64,000 nucleotides of DNA from Streptomyces sp. CNQ-509 (GTDB lineage: Bacteria; Actinomycetota; Actinomycetes; Streptomycetales; Streptomycetaceae), in NCBI RefSeq assembly GCF_001011035.1, contig NZ_CP011492.1, forward strand, positions 4,819,001 through 4,883,000, given 5' to 3'. Made by a program: the position numbers and the translations under genes. This document shows positions 51,123-59,054 of this stretch, one piece after another; positions within the stretch are counted from its first letter, which is position 1, and every line of letters starts with the position of its first letter. The notes beneath the pieces were generated by a model. The model ran no database searches, had not been told where the DNA came from, and saw nothing but the letters and a program-made list of their open reading frames with translations.

Positions 51123-51719
51123 ATGGGCAGGAGCCGGATCGGATACCAGGGCTCGTACCGGCCGCTGGACGGGCCGGAGGCCGGGGGCGGGGTGGTGGGG
51201 GCGCGGGACCAGGCGGTGTCCGCGTTCTTCCAGCAGGTCTCGGACATGGCGTTCAAGAGCGGTCCGCTCGGCATCGAGCTGACGCGCGTGGACGCCGTCA
51301 GCCAGACGTTCGCCTTCCGCAAGGTGCCCGAGCCGGATCCGCGGGTCCCGGTCGGCGAGGCCGGTGCCGTGCCCGCCGACGACCGCGAGCGGGCCGGGAC
51401 GGAGTGGGCACCGCGGCCCGCCTCGCCGGCGTGGGCGCATCTGGCGTGGCTGCTCGCCGAGCTTCCGTTCGTCCATGCGTTCAGGGAGTACGGGCCCGAA
51501 GGCGGCCCCGCGCTCCGCGGAGTGGTGGTTCCCTCGCGCGAATGGGCGGACGTGCTCGTGGAACATCACCGCGAGCAGTGGCGGGTGCGGGTGGCGCTGC
51601 GGGGGCGCACCGAGCCGATCGAGTCTCCAGGGATGGTGATCGGTGAGCTGTTCGGCGAGGGCAGGCACCGGCGCCTGGCGGTGGCGGGCGAGCCGAACCT
51701 GGTGGCCTCCGGGATCTGA
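51123..51719 (+). CDS. Hypothetical protein, 198 residues
   Basis: A soluble protein of unknown function. It begins MGRSRIGYQGSYRPLDGPEA, has a helical segment ARDQAVSAFFQQVSDMAFKS, and a strand/helix core AWAHLAWLLAELPFVHAFRE and SREWADVLVEHHREQWRVRV. The ATG at 51123 is supported by the GGGGAGGAGG run. No membrane helix, signal or known domain is seen. Codon use is normal for the genome, so it is a real gene. Confidence 0.7.
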   Translation: MGRSRIGYQGSYRPLDGPEAGGGVVGARDQAVSAFFQQVSDMAFKSGPLGIELTRVDAVSQTFAFRKVPEPDPRVPVGEAGAVPADDRERAGTEWAPRPASPAWAHLAWLLAELPFVHAFREYGPEGGPALRGVVVPSREWADVLVEHHREQWRVRVALRGRTEPIESPGMVIGELFGEGRHRRLAVAGEPNLVASGI

Positions 51720-51810
51720 CGGCTCCCTCCCGCGCCGTCAGGTACGGGCGCCCCGTGCCGCGACGCCCCGGAACCCGGGCCTCAGCAGTCTGCGGGGGTC
51801 CCGCGATCTG

Positions 51811-52125
51811 ACTTTTCTCGTACATCTCCTTCACGTTCGGGTCCGGCTTCGGCTGGTGGCGGGCGGCGGGGCCCTCGGCGAAGGCGTGCAGGAGGTTCTC
51901 CGTGGTGCGGGTGACGAAGGTACGGGTGCGGGCGTCCATGCCGTGGACGCGGCCCGCGTGGGGCGTCCCGGCCGTCAGGGCCTCCACCCAGCGCATGGTG
52001 CCGGTCGCGAAGACGCCCGCGCCGCCCGGCACGGTGTAGTACGCCGAGTCGCTGCTGCTGCGGCGTCCGTTGCACACCAGCGGGGAGTGGGCGGTGATCT
52101 CGATGGACCCCGGGTGCGGCGCCTC
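51811..52125 (-). pseudogene. C-terminal remnant of an N,N-dimethylformamidase-beta-like protein
   Basis: About 100 codons on the minus strand read as real protein: SIEITAHSPLVCNGRRSSSD, AYYTVPGGAGVFATGTMRWV, RTTENLLHAFAEGPAARHQP. This resembles the end of large secreted proteins with the N,N-dimethylformamidase beta-subunit C-terminal domain. Upstream the same frame turns to Arg/Gly-rich shadow text with no start or signal, so the first several hundred residues are gone. Limits are approximate. Confidence 0.55.
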
Positions 52126-52273
52126 CGGGGTCGCCTCCGTAGGTCCGGCCCGTCCGCCGCGACCTCCCCGGCGGCAGCGTCGCACGGCGGCCCGCGTTCC
52201 GCCCGGCGTGCCGAGTCCGTACTGAGGTGACGGGGACGACGGAGACGTCGGCAACGGCGGCGCCCCCGGGGGG

Positions 52274-52918
52274 TTACGGCTCCAGGTAGCGCAGGATGGC
52301 GAGGACCCTGCGGCTGTAGCCCTGCGTGTGGCCCAGGTCGAGCTTGTCGAAGATCGCGTTGACGTGCTTCTCCACCGCGCTCTGCGAGACGTGCAGGCGG
52401 GCGGCGATCGTCGCGTTGGTGTGGCCCTGGGCCATGCGGTCCAGGACCTCGCGTTCGCGCGGCGTCAGGCGGTCCAGGGGGTCCGTGCGGGTGCTGTGGG
52501 CCAGGAGGCGGCGTACGACCTCGGGGTCGAGGGCCGTGCCGCCCGCGGCCACGCGGTCGAGGGCGTCGAGGAACTCGTCGACCTGGACCACGCGGTCCTT
52601 CAGCAGGTAGCCGACGCCGCCCGTGCTGCCGGTGACCAACTCGGTGGCGTAGCGCCGCTCGACGTACTGCGACAGCACCAGCACCCCCGTCTCCGGCCAC
52701 CGTTCGCGGATCTCCAGCGCCGCGCGCAGGCCGTCGTCGGAGTGGCCGGGCGGCATGCGGACGTCGACGACCGCGACGTCCGGCGGGTCGGCGGCGACGG
52801 CCACGACCAGGGCCGGGGCGTCGCCGACGGCGGCGGTGACCTCGTGGCCCTCGTCGGCGAGGAGGCGGGCGAGGCCCTCGCGGAGGAGTGTCGAGTCGTC
52901 GGCCAGCACTACGCGCAC
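52274..52918 (-). CDS. NarL/FixJ-type response regulator
   Basis: A 214-residue response regulator. The receiver has the acidic pair ADDST at 6-10, phosphoacceptor Asp52 in VAVVDVRMPP, and the conserved Lys in YLLKDRV. The LuxR-type HTH reads DRLTPREREVLDRMAQGHTN and AARLHVSQSAVEKHVNAIFD. The GTG at 52918 overlaps the 3' end of the kinase gene by 10 bp, so the pair is coupled and cognate. Target genes are not evident; the DedA gene is divergent from the pair. Confidence 0.92.
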   Translation of the reverse strand: MRVVLADDSTLLREGLARLLADEGHEVTAAVGDAPALVVAVAADPPDVAVVDVRMPPGHSDDGLRAALEIRERWPETGVLVLSQYVERRYATELVTGSTGGVGYLLKDRVVQVDEFLDALDRVAAGGTALDPEVVRRLLAHSTRTDPLDRLTPREREVLDRMAQGHTNATIAARLHVSQSAVEKHVNAIFDKLDLGHTQGYSRRVLAILRYLEP

Positions 52919-54063
52919 GGCAGCTCCGCGGTGACGGTGGTGGGCCCGCCGGGCGGGCTGGAGACGGCGAGCCGGCCGTCGAGGGCGGCGACGCGGCGGG
53001 CGAGGCCCAGCAGACCGCCGCCGCCGGGGTCCGCGCCGCCCGTGCCGTCGTCCTCGATGCTCACCTGCGCCATGGTCGCATCCCGTGTCAGCCGTACGGT
53101 CACGAGCGTGGCGGACGCGTGCTTGATCGCGTTCGTGACGGCCTCGGAGACGGTGAAGTACGCGACCGTACGGACTGCTTCCGGCAGCGGGTCCGCGAGC
53201 GCGTAGTCGATCCGTACGGGCAGCTCCGAGCGCTCCGCCAGCGCCTCCAGCGCGGCGCGCAGGCCCGTGTCGTCCAGCGCCGCCGGATAGACGTGCCAGG
53301 CGACCTCGCGCAGGTCGGTGAGCGCCAGTTGGGACTGTTCGTGGGCCTGGCGGAGCAGGTCCCGCGCCTTGTCCGGGTCGGCGGCCCCGGTGCGCCGGGC
53401 GCGGCCCAGGAGCAGGCCGAGGACGACGAGGCGCTGCTGTACGCCGTCGTGGAGGTCGCGTTCGATGCGGCGGCGCTCGTCGTGGACGGCGGCCACGATC
53501 CCGGCGCGGGTGGCGGCGAGTTCGCCGATGCGGCGCTGGAGGAGGTCGGCGGAGCTGGGACCGAGGAAGCGGTGGGCGAGGTGGTTGTCGAGCGCGGCGA
53601 CGCTTTCCACGCCCTGGACGGAGAGGAAGAGGAGGAACAGGCCGCCGAGGCCGGAGGCGAGCATGACGAAGGGGTTGGCGTCCCGCGCGACGAACCAGAT
53701 CCACAACAGCGTCGATCCGTACAACGCGCCGATCAGCGCCGTCAGGAGCACCGCGCCGCCGAGCGCACCGACGCCCCAGCGCAGCGCGAGGTACTGCAGC
53801 GCGCGGGGGGTGGCGCGGGGCGGGGCGAGTTCGCTGCCGTAGAAGTACGTCATGCGCGCGCGCTCGGCCGTCGCCAGGCGGGCGGCGGCCGCGTACGGGA
53901 GGCGTGTCGCGCGCGGGGCGCCGCCGGCCGCGGCCTGCCACGGCCAGGCGGCGAGGAGCCACAGCCCGCAGAGGGCGGCCAGCGGCAGCTCGACGAGGGC
54001 GGTGAGGCCGCCGGTGAGAACTCCGGCCGCGGTACGCAGGCGGCGGAGCAGGATCGGACGCAT
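52909..54063 (-). CDS. Sensor histidine kinase, cognate to the adjacent response regulator
   Basis: A 384-residue membrane kinase of the HisKA_3 group. It has hydrophobic segments at about 15-43, 95-122 and 130-150. The H-box RIERDLHDGVQQRLVVLG has His205, and the HATPase_c domain includes SEAVTNAIKHA (N-box), EDDGTGGADPGGGG and GLLGLARRVAALDG. Its stop overlaps the response-regulator GTG. The ATG at 54063 is the first start in frame. Confidence 0.92.
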   Translation of the reverse strand: MRPILLRRLRTAAGVLTGGLTALVELPLAALCGLWLLAAWPWQAAAGGAPRATRLPYAAAARLATAERARMTYFYGSELAPPRATPRALQYLALRWGVGALGGAVLLTALIGALYGSTLLWIWFVARDANPFVMLASGLGGLFLLFLSVQGVESVAALDNHLAHRFLGPSSADLLQRRIGELAATRAGIVAAVHDERRRIERDLHDGVQQRLVVLGLLLGRARRTGAADPDKARDLLRQAHEQSQLALTDLREVAWHVYPAALDDTGLRAALEALAERSELPVRIDYALADPLPEAVRTVAYFTVSEAVTNAIKHASATLVTVRLTRDATMAQVSIEDDGTGGADPGGGGLLGLARRVAALDGRLAVSSPPGGPTTVTAELPCA

Positions 54064-54223
54064 GATGCGGTCACGCTAACGGCGGGCGGGGGAGGGGCGC
54101 ACTGCGGCTTTCCGCACGAACGCCGGGGTGTGGTCCCGCACAGCCGGCGGGTGCGGTTTTCCGTACGGGCCTGGGTGGGACCCCGGATTCCGGTTGTCGG
54201 ACCGGCCACGTAACGTCATCGCC

Positions 54224-54880
54224 GTGATCGGAATCGCTGCGGGAGAGGCGCCCAGCGGTGGCGTCGCCGGGTGGGCCGCCGGGCTCATGGAGGACCTCGG
54301 GGCGCCGGGGGCCGGGCTGGCCATCGCGCTGGAGAACCTCTTCCCGCCGTTGCCCAGCGAGGTCATCCTCCCGCTCGCCGGATTCACGGCCAGCCAGGGC
54401 GGGTTGAACCTGGCGGCGGTCCTCGTCTGGACCACCATCGGCTCCGTCGTCGGCGCCCTCGCGCTGTACTGGGTGGGCGCGCTCCTCGGCCGCGAGCGGA
54501 CCGTCGCGCTGGCGGCGAAGCTGCCGCTGCTCAAGGTGCGCGACATCGAGCGTACGGAGGCGTGGTTCCTCCGGCACGGCACGAAGGCGGTCTTCTTCGG
54601 CCGCATGATCCCGATCTTCCGCAGCCTCATATCGGTGCCCGCGGGCGTCGAACGGATGCGGGTGCCGGTCTTCCTCGGCCTCACGGCCGCGGGCAGCGCG
54701 CTGTGGAACACGGTGTTCGTGCTCGCCGGCTACTGGCTGGGCTCGCGCTGGCACGAGATCAGCGACCTGGTCGGCGTGTACTCCAAGGTGGTCCTGGGCG
54801 CCGTCGCCCTCGCGGTGGTGCTGTTCTTCACCCTGCGGGCCGTGACCGCAGGACACGGCCGCCACCGGGCGCCACGCTAG
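54224..54880 (+). CDS. DedA-family membrane protein
   Basis: A 218-residue member of the DedA/SNARE-associated (VTT) family, some of which are lipid scramblases recycling undecaprenyl phosphate. Diagnostic motifs: ENLFPPLPSEVILPLAGF near 35-52, AWFLRHGTKAVFFGRMIPIF and RSLISVPAGVERM near 105-137 (reentrant loop with conserved Arg residues), and GSALWNTVFVLAGYWLG. The GTG at 54224 sits close behind a GTAACGTCAT-type promoter patch, suggesting a short or absent leader. It is divergent from the two-component genes. Confidence 0.9.
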   Translation: MIGIAAGEAPSGGVAGWAAGLMEDLGAPGAGLAIALENLFPPLPSEVILPLAGFTASQGGLNLAAVLVWTTIGSVVGALALYWVGALLGRERTVALAAKLPLLKVRDIERTEAWFLRHGTKAVFFGRMIPIFRSLISVPAGVERMRVPVFLGLTAAGSALWNTVFVLAGYWLGSRWHEISDLVGVYSKVVLGAVALAVVLFFTLRAVTAGHGRHRAPR

Positions 54881-54913
54881 GGCGCCTAGCCCGTACCGCT
54901 CCGGCGTCCGGCC

Positions 54914-55372
54914 CTACGACGGGTCGCCGCCCAGGTGCCGCTCGTACGCCGTCAGCGTCTCCACGAACGTCCGCCGCTCGGCCGCCGTGAGCGGCCCCAG
55001 CGCCAGCCGCCACGCCTCCGCGCTCCGTCCCAGCCAGCCGTCGATCGCCGGGCGCCACGCCGCCGTGATGCTGACCAGCTTCCGCCGCCGGTCCGCCGGG
55101 TCCTCGCGCCGCTCCAGGACGTTCTTGCGGCTCAGCTCGCCGACCATGAGGCTCACGGTCGTCGGGGCCACCTCCAGCCGCTCGGCAAGCTCGTTGACGC
55201 TCGACTCGCCGTCGAAGAGCAGGTAGGCGAGGAGCGAGAGGTGCCGCGGGGCGAGGGCGAGGGACTGCAGCTCCGCGGGGACCGGCAGCCGTTTCGCGCG
55301 CCCGACCATGCGCGGCATGAGCAGCAGCAGTGTACGGATGGCGTCGTCGACGTCCGGCCCTGCGGTTGACAC
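54914..55372 (-). CDS. MarR-family regulator
   Basis: A 152-residue dimeric winged-helix repressor. The HTH/wing reads LSLLAYLLFDGESSVNELAE, RLEVAPTTVSLMVGELSRKN and the wing VLERREDPADRRRKLVSIT. The GTG at 55372 follows AGGGAGAG. It is divergent from the Ddn-hemerythrin fusion gene, with two inverted repeats in the 107-bp intergenic region, so it probably represses both itself and that gene. Confidence 0.92.
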   Translation of the reverse strand: MSTAGPDVDDAIRTLLLLMPRMVGRAKRLPVPAELQSLALAPRHLSLLAYLLFDGESSVNELAERLEVAPTTVSLMVGELSRKNVLERREDPADRRRKLVSITAAWRPAIDGWLGRSAEAWRLALGPLTAAERRTFVETLTAYERHLGGDPS

Positions 55373-55392
55373 CGCGGCTCTCCCTTCTTTAG

Positions 55393-55427
55393 CTTTGCGC
55401 TCAAAGCTTCTTTGCTTTCAAAGCAAA
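55393..55427. promoter_or_regulatory. MarR operator region with two inverted repeats
   Basis: A perfect 17-bp palindrome TTTGCTTTCAAAGCAAA (55411-55427) and a second dyad CTTTG-CGCT-CAAAG (55393-55406) form an AT-rich island between divergent genes. Both share the CTTTG half-site. Confidence 0.85.
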
Positions 55428-55479
55428 ATCTTCTACGGCGTGAGCGTGATGCTACCCGTGAGCGCGAGAGGCGGTCCCC

Positions 55480-56448
55480 GTGACGACCGAGCAGCAGCAG
55501 CCGCCCAGCCCGGCGGAGTTCAACCGGCTGGTCATCGAGGAGTTCAGGGCGAACGGCGGCCGCGTCGGCGGCATGTTCGAGGGCGCACCCCTCGTGCTGC
55601 TCACCACCACCGGCGCCCGCAGCGGCACCCGCCGCACCAACCCCGTCGTCTACCTCCGCGACGGCGCCCGCCTGCTCGTCTTCGGCTCCAACGGCGGCGC
55701 CGACCACCACCCTGCCTGGTACCACAACCTCCTCGCCCACCCCCGCGTCACCGTCGAGATCCGCGACGCCGACGCCCCCGGCGGCACGACGGCGTACGAG
55801 GCCGACGCGGTCCCGCTGCCCGCAGCGGAGCGCGACCGGATGTACGCGGTGCAGGCCGGACTCGACCCCGCCTTCGCCGCGTACGAGCGCGCCACCGCCC
55901 GCACCATCCCCGTCGTCGCCCTGCACCCCGCCCCCGACCCCGCCGCCGATTCCGACCCCAACCCCTTCGCAGACCCGGAGCGCCGCCTGGCCGCCGGGGA
56001 ACAACTGCTCAAGGCGCACGAAGAGCTGCGCCGCGAGCTGGCGGGCGTGCTGGCAGCCGCCGAAGGCGCCTCCGCGGACACCGCCCGGGACCCTGCCCTC
56101 CGCGACCTCCGCCGCCACTGCCTCGCCTACTGCGGCTCCCTCGAAGAGCACCACGGCGCGGAAGACGGCGCACTCGGCGCCATGGAGCGGCAGTTCCCCC
56201 GCCTCGCCCCCGCCGTCGCCCGCATCCGCGAGGAGCACCGCGACGTCACCGCGATGCTGGAGCGCGTACGCGACCTGGCCGCCGCGGCGCCGCAAGCCGC
56301 TGCCGCTCCCGCCGCCGCCCCCGTCCGCGCCGAGCTGCACGCCCTCGCCGCCCGCCTCGACGCCCACTTCGCGTACGAGGAGCGCGAGCTGCTCCCCGCC
56401 CTCGGCCTCCCGGCACCGCCTACGCGCGCTGTCACCGCCGGCCCGTAA
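55480..56448 (+). CDS. Fusion of a Ddn-like deazaflavin (F420) nitroreductase with a hemerythrin domain
   Basis: A 322-residue two-domain protein. Residues about 12-140 are a split-barrel F420-dependent oxidoreductase: LVLLTTTGARSGTRRTNPVV, RLLVFGSNGGADHHPAWYHN and LLAHPRVTVEI are typical of Ddn. Residues about 175-312 are a helical hemerythrin (HHE) domain with His/Glu ligands spread over LLKAHEELRREL, SLEEHHGAEDGAL, EEHRDVTAML and AHFAYEERELLP. A Pro/Asp-rich linker joins them. The GTG follows GAGGCGGT. Divergent MarR control suggests induction by electrophiles or oxidants. The fusion could couple F420H2 oxidation to di-iron oxygen or NO chemistry (inference). Confidence 0.87.
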   Translation: MTTEQQQPPSPAEFNRLVIEEFRANGGRVGGMFEGAPLVLLTTTGARSGTRRTNPVVYLRDGARLLVFGSNGGADHHPAWYHNLLAHPRVTVEIRDADAPGGTTAYEADAVPLPAAERDRMYAVQAGLDPAFAAYERATARTIPVVALHPAPDPAADSDPNPFADPERRLAAGEQLLKAHEELRRELAGVLAAAEGASADTARDPALRDLRRHCLAYCGSLEEHHGAEDGALGAMERQFPRLAPAVARIREEHRDVTAMLERVRDLAAAAPQAAAAPAAAPVRAELHALAARLDAHFAYEERELLPALGLPAPPTRAVTAGP

Positions 56449-56458
56449 CCTTGGCCTC

Positions 56459-57514
56459 GTGCAGGTACGCCACGACGCCCCCCTCGCCCCGCTGACCACC
56501 CTCCGCCTCGGCGGCCCCGCCGCCCGGCTCGTCACCGCGACGACGGACGCCGAGGTGGTCGAGGCCGTGCGCGCGGCCGACACCGCCGGGACGCCGCTGC
56601 TGGTCGTCGGCGGCGGCAGCAACCTCGTCGTCTCCGACGCCGGCTTCCCCGGCACCGCGCTGCGCATCGCCACCACCGGCTTCGACCTCGACGGCACCGC
56701 GCTCGAACTGGCCGCGGGGGAGAACTGGTCCGACGCCGTCGCCCGCACCGTCGACGCGGGGCTCGCCGGCGTCGAATGCCTCGCCGGCATCCCCGGCTCG
56801 GCCGGTGCGACGCCGATCCAGAACGTCGGGGCGTACGGCCAGGAGGTCGCGGAGACGATCACCGAGGTCGTCGCGTACGACCGCACCACCGGCGAGACCG
56901 TCACCGTCTCCGGCGCAGACTGCGGCTTCTCGTACCGGCACAGCCGCTTCAAGGCCGACCCCGACCGCTTCGTCGTGCTGCGCGTCCGCTTCCGGCTCGC
57001 CGACGAGGGCGGCCTCTCCGCGCCCATCCGGTACGGGGAGACGGCGCGCATGCTCGGCGTCGCGCCCGGCGAGCGGGTGCCGGCCGCCCAGGCGCGGGAC
57101 GCGGTGCTGAAGCTGCGCGCGGGCAAGGGCATGGTGCTCGACCCGGAGGACCACGACACGTGGTCGGCGGGCTCCTTCTTCACCAACCCGATCCTCGACG
57201 AGCGGGCGCACGCCGCCTTCCTCGCCCGCGTCGCCGACCGCCTCGGCCCCGACGCGCGCCCGCCCGCGTTCCCGGCGGGGGAGGGGCGCACGAAGACGTC
57301 CGCGGCCTGGCTCATCGACCACGCCGGCTTCACCCGCGGCTACGGGACGGGCCCGGCCCGCATCTCCAGCAAGCACACCCTGGCCCTGACCAACCGCGGC
57401 TCGGCGACGACGGAAGACCTGCTCGCGCTCGCCCGCGAGGTGCGCGACGGCGTACGGGACGCCTTCGGCGTCACGCTGGTCAACGAGCCGGTGACGGTCG
57501 GCGTCAGCCTGTAG
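56459..57514 (+). CDS. murB: UDP-N-acetylenolpyruvoylglucosamine reductase
   Basis: A 351-residue FAD enzyme that makes UDP-MurNAc in the cytosol. The FAD domain shows LTTLRLGGPAARLV, LLVVGGGSNLVVSDAGF and AGIPGSAGATPIQNVGAYGQ. The catalytic region has SYRHSRFK, where Arg stabilises the intermediate, the proton-donating Ser in AGSFFTNPI, and the final Glu in LVNEPVTVG. The GTG at 56459 lies 10 bp after the preceding stop, so it may be partly co-transcribed with the Ddn-hemerythrin gene. Length fits type I/II MurB of actinobacteria. Confidence 0.95.
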   Translation: MQVRHDAPLAPLTTLRLGGPAARLVTATTDAEVVEAVRAADTAGTPLLVVGGGSNLVVSDAGFPGTALRIATTGFDLDGTALELAAGENWSDAVARTVDAGLAGVECLAGIPGSAGATPIQNVGAYGQEVAETITEVVAYDRTTGETVTVSGADCGFSYRHSRFKADPDRFVVLRVRFRLADEGGLSAPIRYGETARMLGVAPGERVPAAQARDAVLKLRAGKGMVLDPEDHDTWSAGSFFTNPILDERAHAAFLARVADRLGPDARPPAFPAGEGRTKTSAAWLIDHAGFTRGYGTGPARISSKHTLALTNRGSATTEDLLALAREVRDGVRDAFGVTLVNEPVTVGVSL

Positions 57515-57577
57515 CGACGGCCGGCGTCTGCCCGCGGCCGGCGGCTCCGCGTCGGCCCGCGGCGGCCGTACGGGCCC

Positions 57578-58318
57578 TCACCCCCGCGCCGACCCGAGCC
57601 CCACCGTCCGCCCCCGCACCGCGGGGTCGTCCATCAGGTCGAGCACCGCCCGCGCCAGGTCCGCCCGCGCGAGCGTCCCCGTACCGGGCACGTTGCCGCC
57701 GACCCGGCGCCGGTAGCGCCCCTTGCCGCGCCGGTTCGTCAGCTTGCCCGGCCGCAGCACCGTCCAGTCGAGACCGCTGTGCGCCAGCTCCGACTCCATC
57801 GCGGCGGCCTCCGCGTACACGTCCTTGAAGAGCGTCCGCAGCACCGGCGACACCGCCCGCCCCAGCACCCCCTCGTCCGGCGGCAGCGGCCCGACCGGCG
57901 CCGTGCTGACGACCAGCAGCCGCCGTACGCCCGCCGCCCGCGCGGCACGTACCAGCGCGTGCGCGGCGGCGCCGAGGCGGCCCGTGGGCCGGCCGCCGCC
58001 CGGCAGCCCGGGGCAGAACAGCAGCGCGTCGCGGCCCCGGACGACGGGGCCGAGGGCCGCGGGGTTCGTCAGGTCCTCGACGGTCATCACCGTCAGCCGC
58101 CCGCGTCCGCCGCCCTGTCCGCCCCGGCCCGGGCCGTCCGCCGCGCCACGGCCCTTCCCGCCCGATGCCGCGCCGCCCCCGGGGTCCGCGCCCGCCACCG
58201 CGGCCAGGCTCCGCGCCTCCTTGCGCACCACTGCCGTCACCTCGTGCCCGGCGGCGAGGGCCTGCCGGACGACCTCCCGGCCGGTCCCGCCGGACGCGCC
58301 CAAGACCGTGAGCTTCAT
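57578..58318 (-). CDS. NAD(P)H-binding atypical SDR with Gly-rich insert
   Basis: A 246-residue NmrA-like protein. The Rossmann loop is LGASGGTGREVVRQAL at about 5-20. A Gly/Ala/Arg-rich low-complexity insert fills about 49-75. Then come GRDALLFCPG, VRRLLVVSTAPVGPLPPDEG and LDWTVLRPGKLTNRRGKGRY. The ATG at 58318 is the natural start of the Rossmann fold, with GGGAGGGACC just before it. It is divergent from a TetR gene with a perfect dyad between them, so it is the likely TetR target. Confidence 0.86.
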   Translation of the reverse strand: MKLTVLGASGGTGREVVRQALAAGHEVTAVVRKEARSLAAVAGADPGGGAASGGKGRGAADGPGRGGQGGGRGRLTVMTVEDLTNPAALGPVVRGRDALLFCPGLPGGGRPTGRLGAAAHALVRAARAAGVRRLLVVSTAPVGPLPPDEGVLGRAVSPVLRTLFKDVYAEAAAMESELAHSGLDWTVLRPGKLTNRRGKGRYRRRVGGNVPGTGTLARADLARAVLDLMDDPAVRGRTVGLGSARG

Positions 58319-58332
58319 GGTCCCTCCCGTAA

Positions 58333-58348
58333 GTGGGTGCTCACCCAC
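58333..58348. promoter_or_regulatory. Palindromic operator between oxidoreductase and TetR genes
   Basis: Perfect dyad GTGGGTG-CT-CACCCAC in the 49-bp divergent gap. A further GGGTGAGTG half-like sequence abuts the TetR start. It is the likely binding site of the TetR protein. Confidence 0.75.
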
Positions 58349-58367
58349 CCCCTGTTAGGGTGAGTGA

Positions 58368-59054
58368 ATGCCCACCTCGCCGTCAAGGCCGGCTCCGGAG
58401 CGCATCGTCGACGCCGCGGAGCGGCTCATCCGCACCGCCGGGTTCGTGCACGCGACCACCAAGGAGATCGCGCGCGAGGCGGGCTGCTCGGAGGCGCTGC
58501 TCTACAAGCACTTCGTCAACAAGGAGGACATCTTCCTCCGCGTCCTCATCGAGCGGCTGCCCCGCCTGACCACGCTCTTCACCGAGCTGACCGACGACGA
58601 CCAGGACGCCGAGGACACCGAGGATGCCGACGGACCGGGCGCCCGCGGCGTCGAGGAGCGCCTGACGGCCGTCGCCCGCAAGGCCGCGGACTTCTACGAG
58701 GAGATGCTGCCCATGGTGGGCGCGCTGCTCGCCGAGCCGGGGCTGCTCACGCGGTTCGCCGAAGGGCTCGCCGCGGTCGGGCGCAAGGGGCCGTACGAGG
58801 CGGGCGACGCGCTCACCGACTACCTGGTCCGGGAGCGCGAGCGCGGCCGGATACGCGCCGACGCGGACCCGCGGGCCGCGGCGGGGATGCTGATCGGCGC
58901 GTGCTTCCAGCGGGCGTTCTTCGTGGCCTTCGGCGGGCCCGCGGCGGTTCAGCCGGCGGACGACTTCGCCGCGGCTCTGTCCCGTACGCTCTGGGCCGCA
59001 CTCGCCCCGCCGTCCGCGGCAGCCGCACCCCCGGCAGCCCCGCCCGCCGCCTGA
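58368..59054 (+). CDS. TetR-family regulator of the divergent oxidoreductase
   Basis: A 228-residue regulator. The HTH reads RIVDAAERLIRTAGFVHATT, KEIAREAGCSEALLYKHFVN. An acidic insert (TDDDQDAEDTEDADG) precedes the ligand domain, and the C-terminus is a run of Ala/Pro. The ATG at 58368 has no ribosome site (the gap is only 49 bp), so a leaderless message is likely. Its last 106 bp overlap the convergent adenosine deaminase gene. The Ala/Pro tail is therefore encoded by DNA used on both strands. Confidence 0.9.
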   Translation: MPTSPSRPAPERIVDAAERLIRTAGFVHATTKEIAREAGCSEALLYKHFVNKEDIFLRVLIERLPRLTTLFTELTDDDQDAEDTEDADGPGARGVEERLTAVARKAADFYEEMLPMVGALLAEPGLLTRFAEGLAAVGRKGPYEAGDALTDYLVRERERGRIRADADPRAAAGMLIGACFQRAFFVAFGGPAAVQPADDFAAALSRTLWAALAPPSAAAAPPAAPPAA

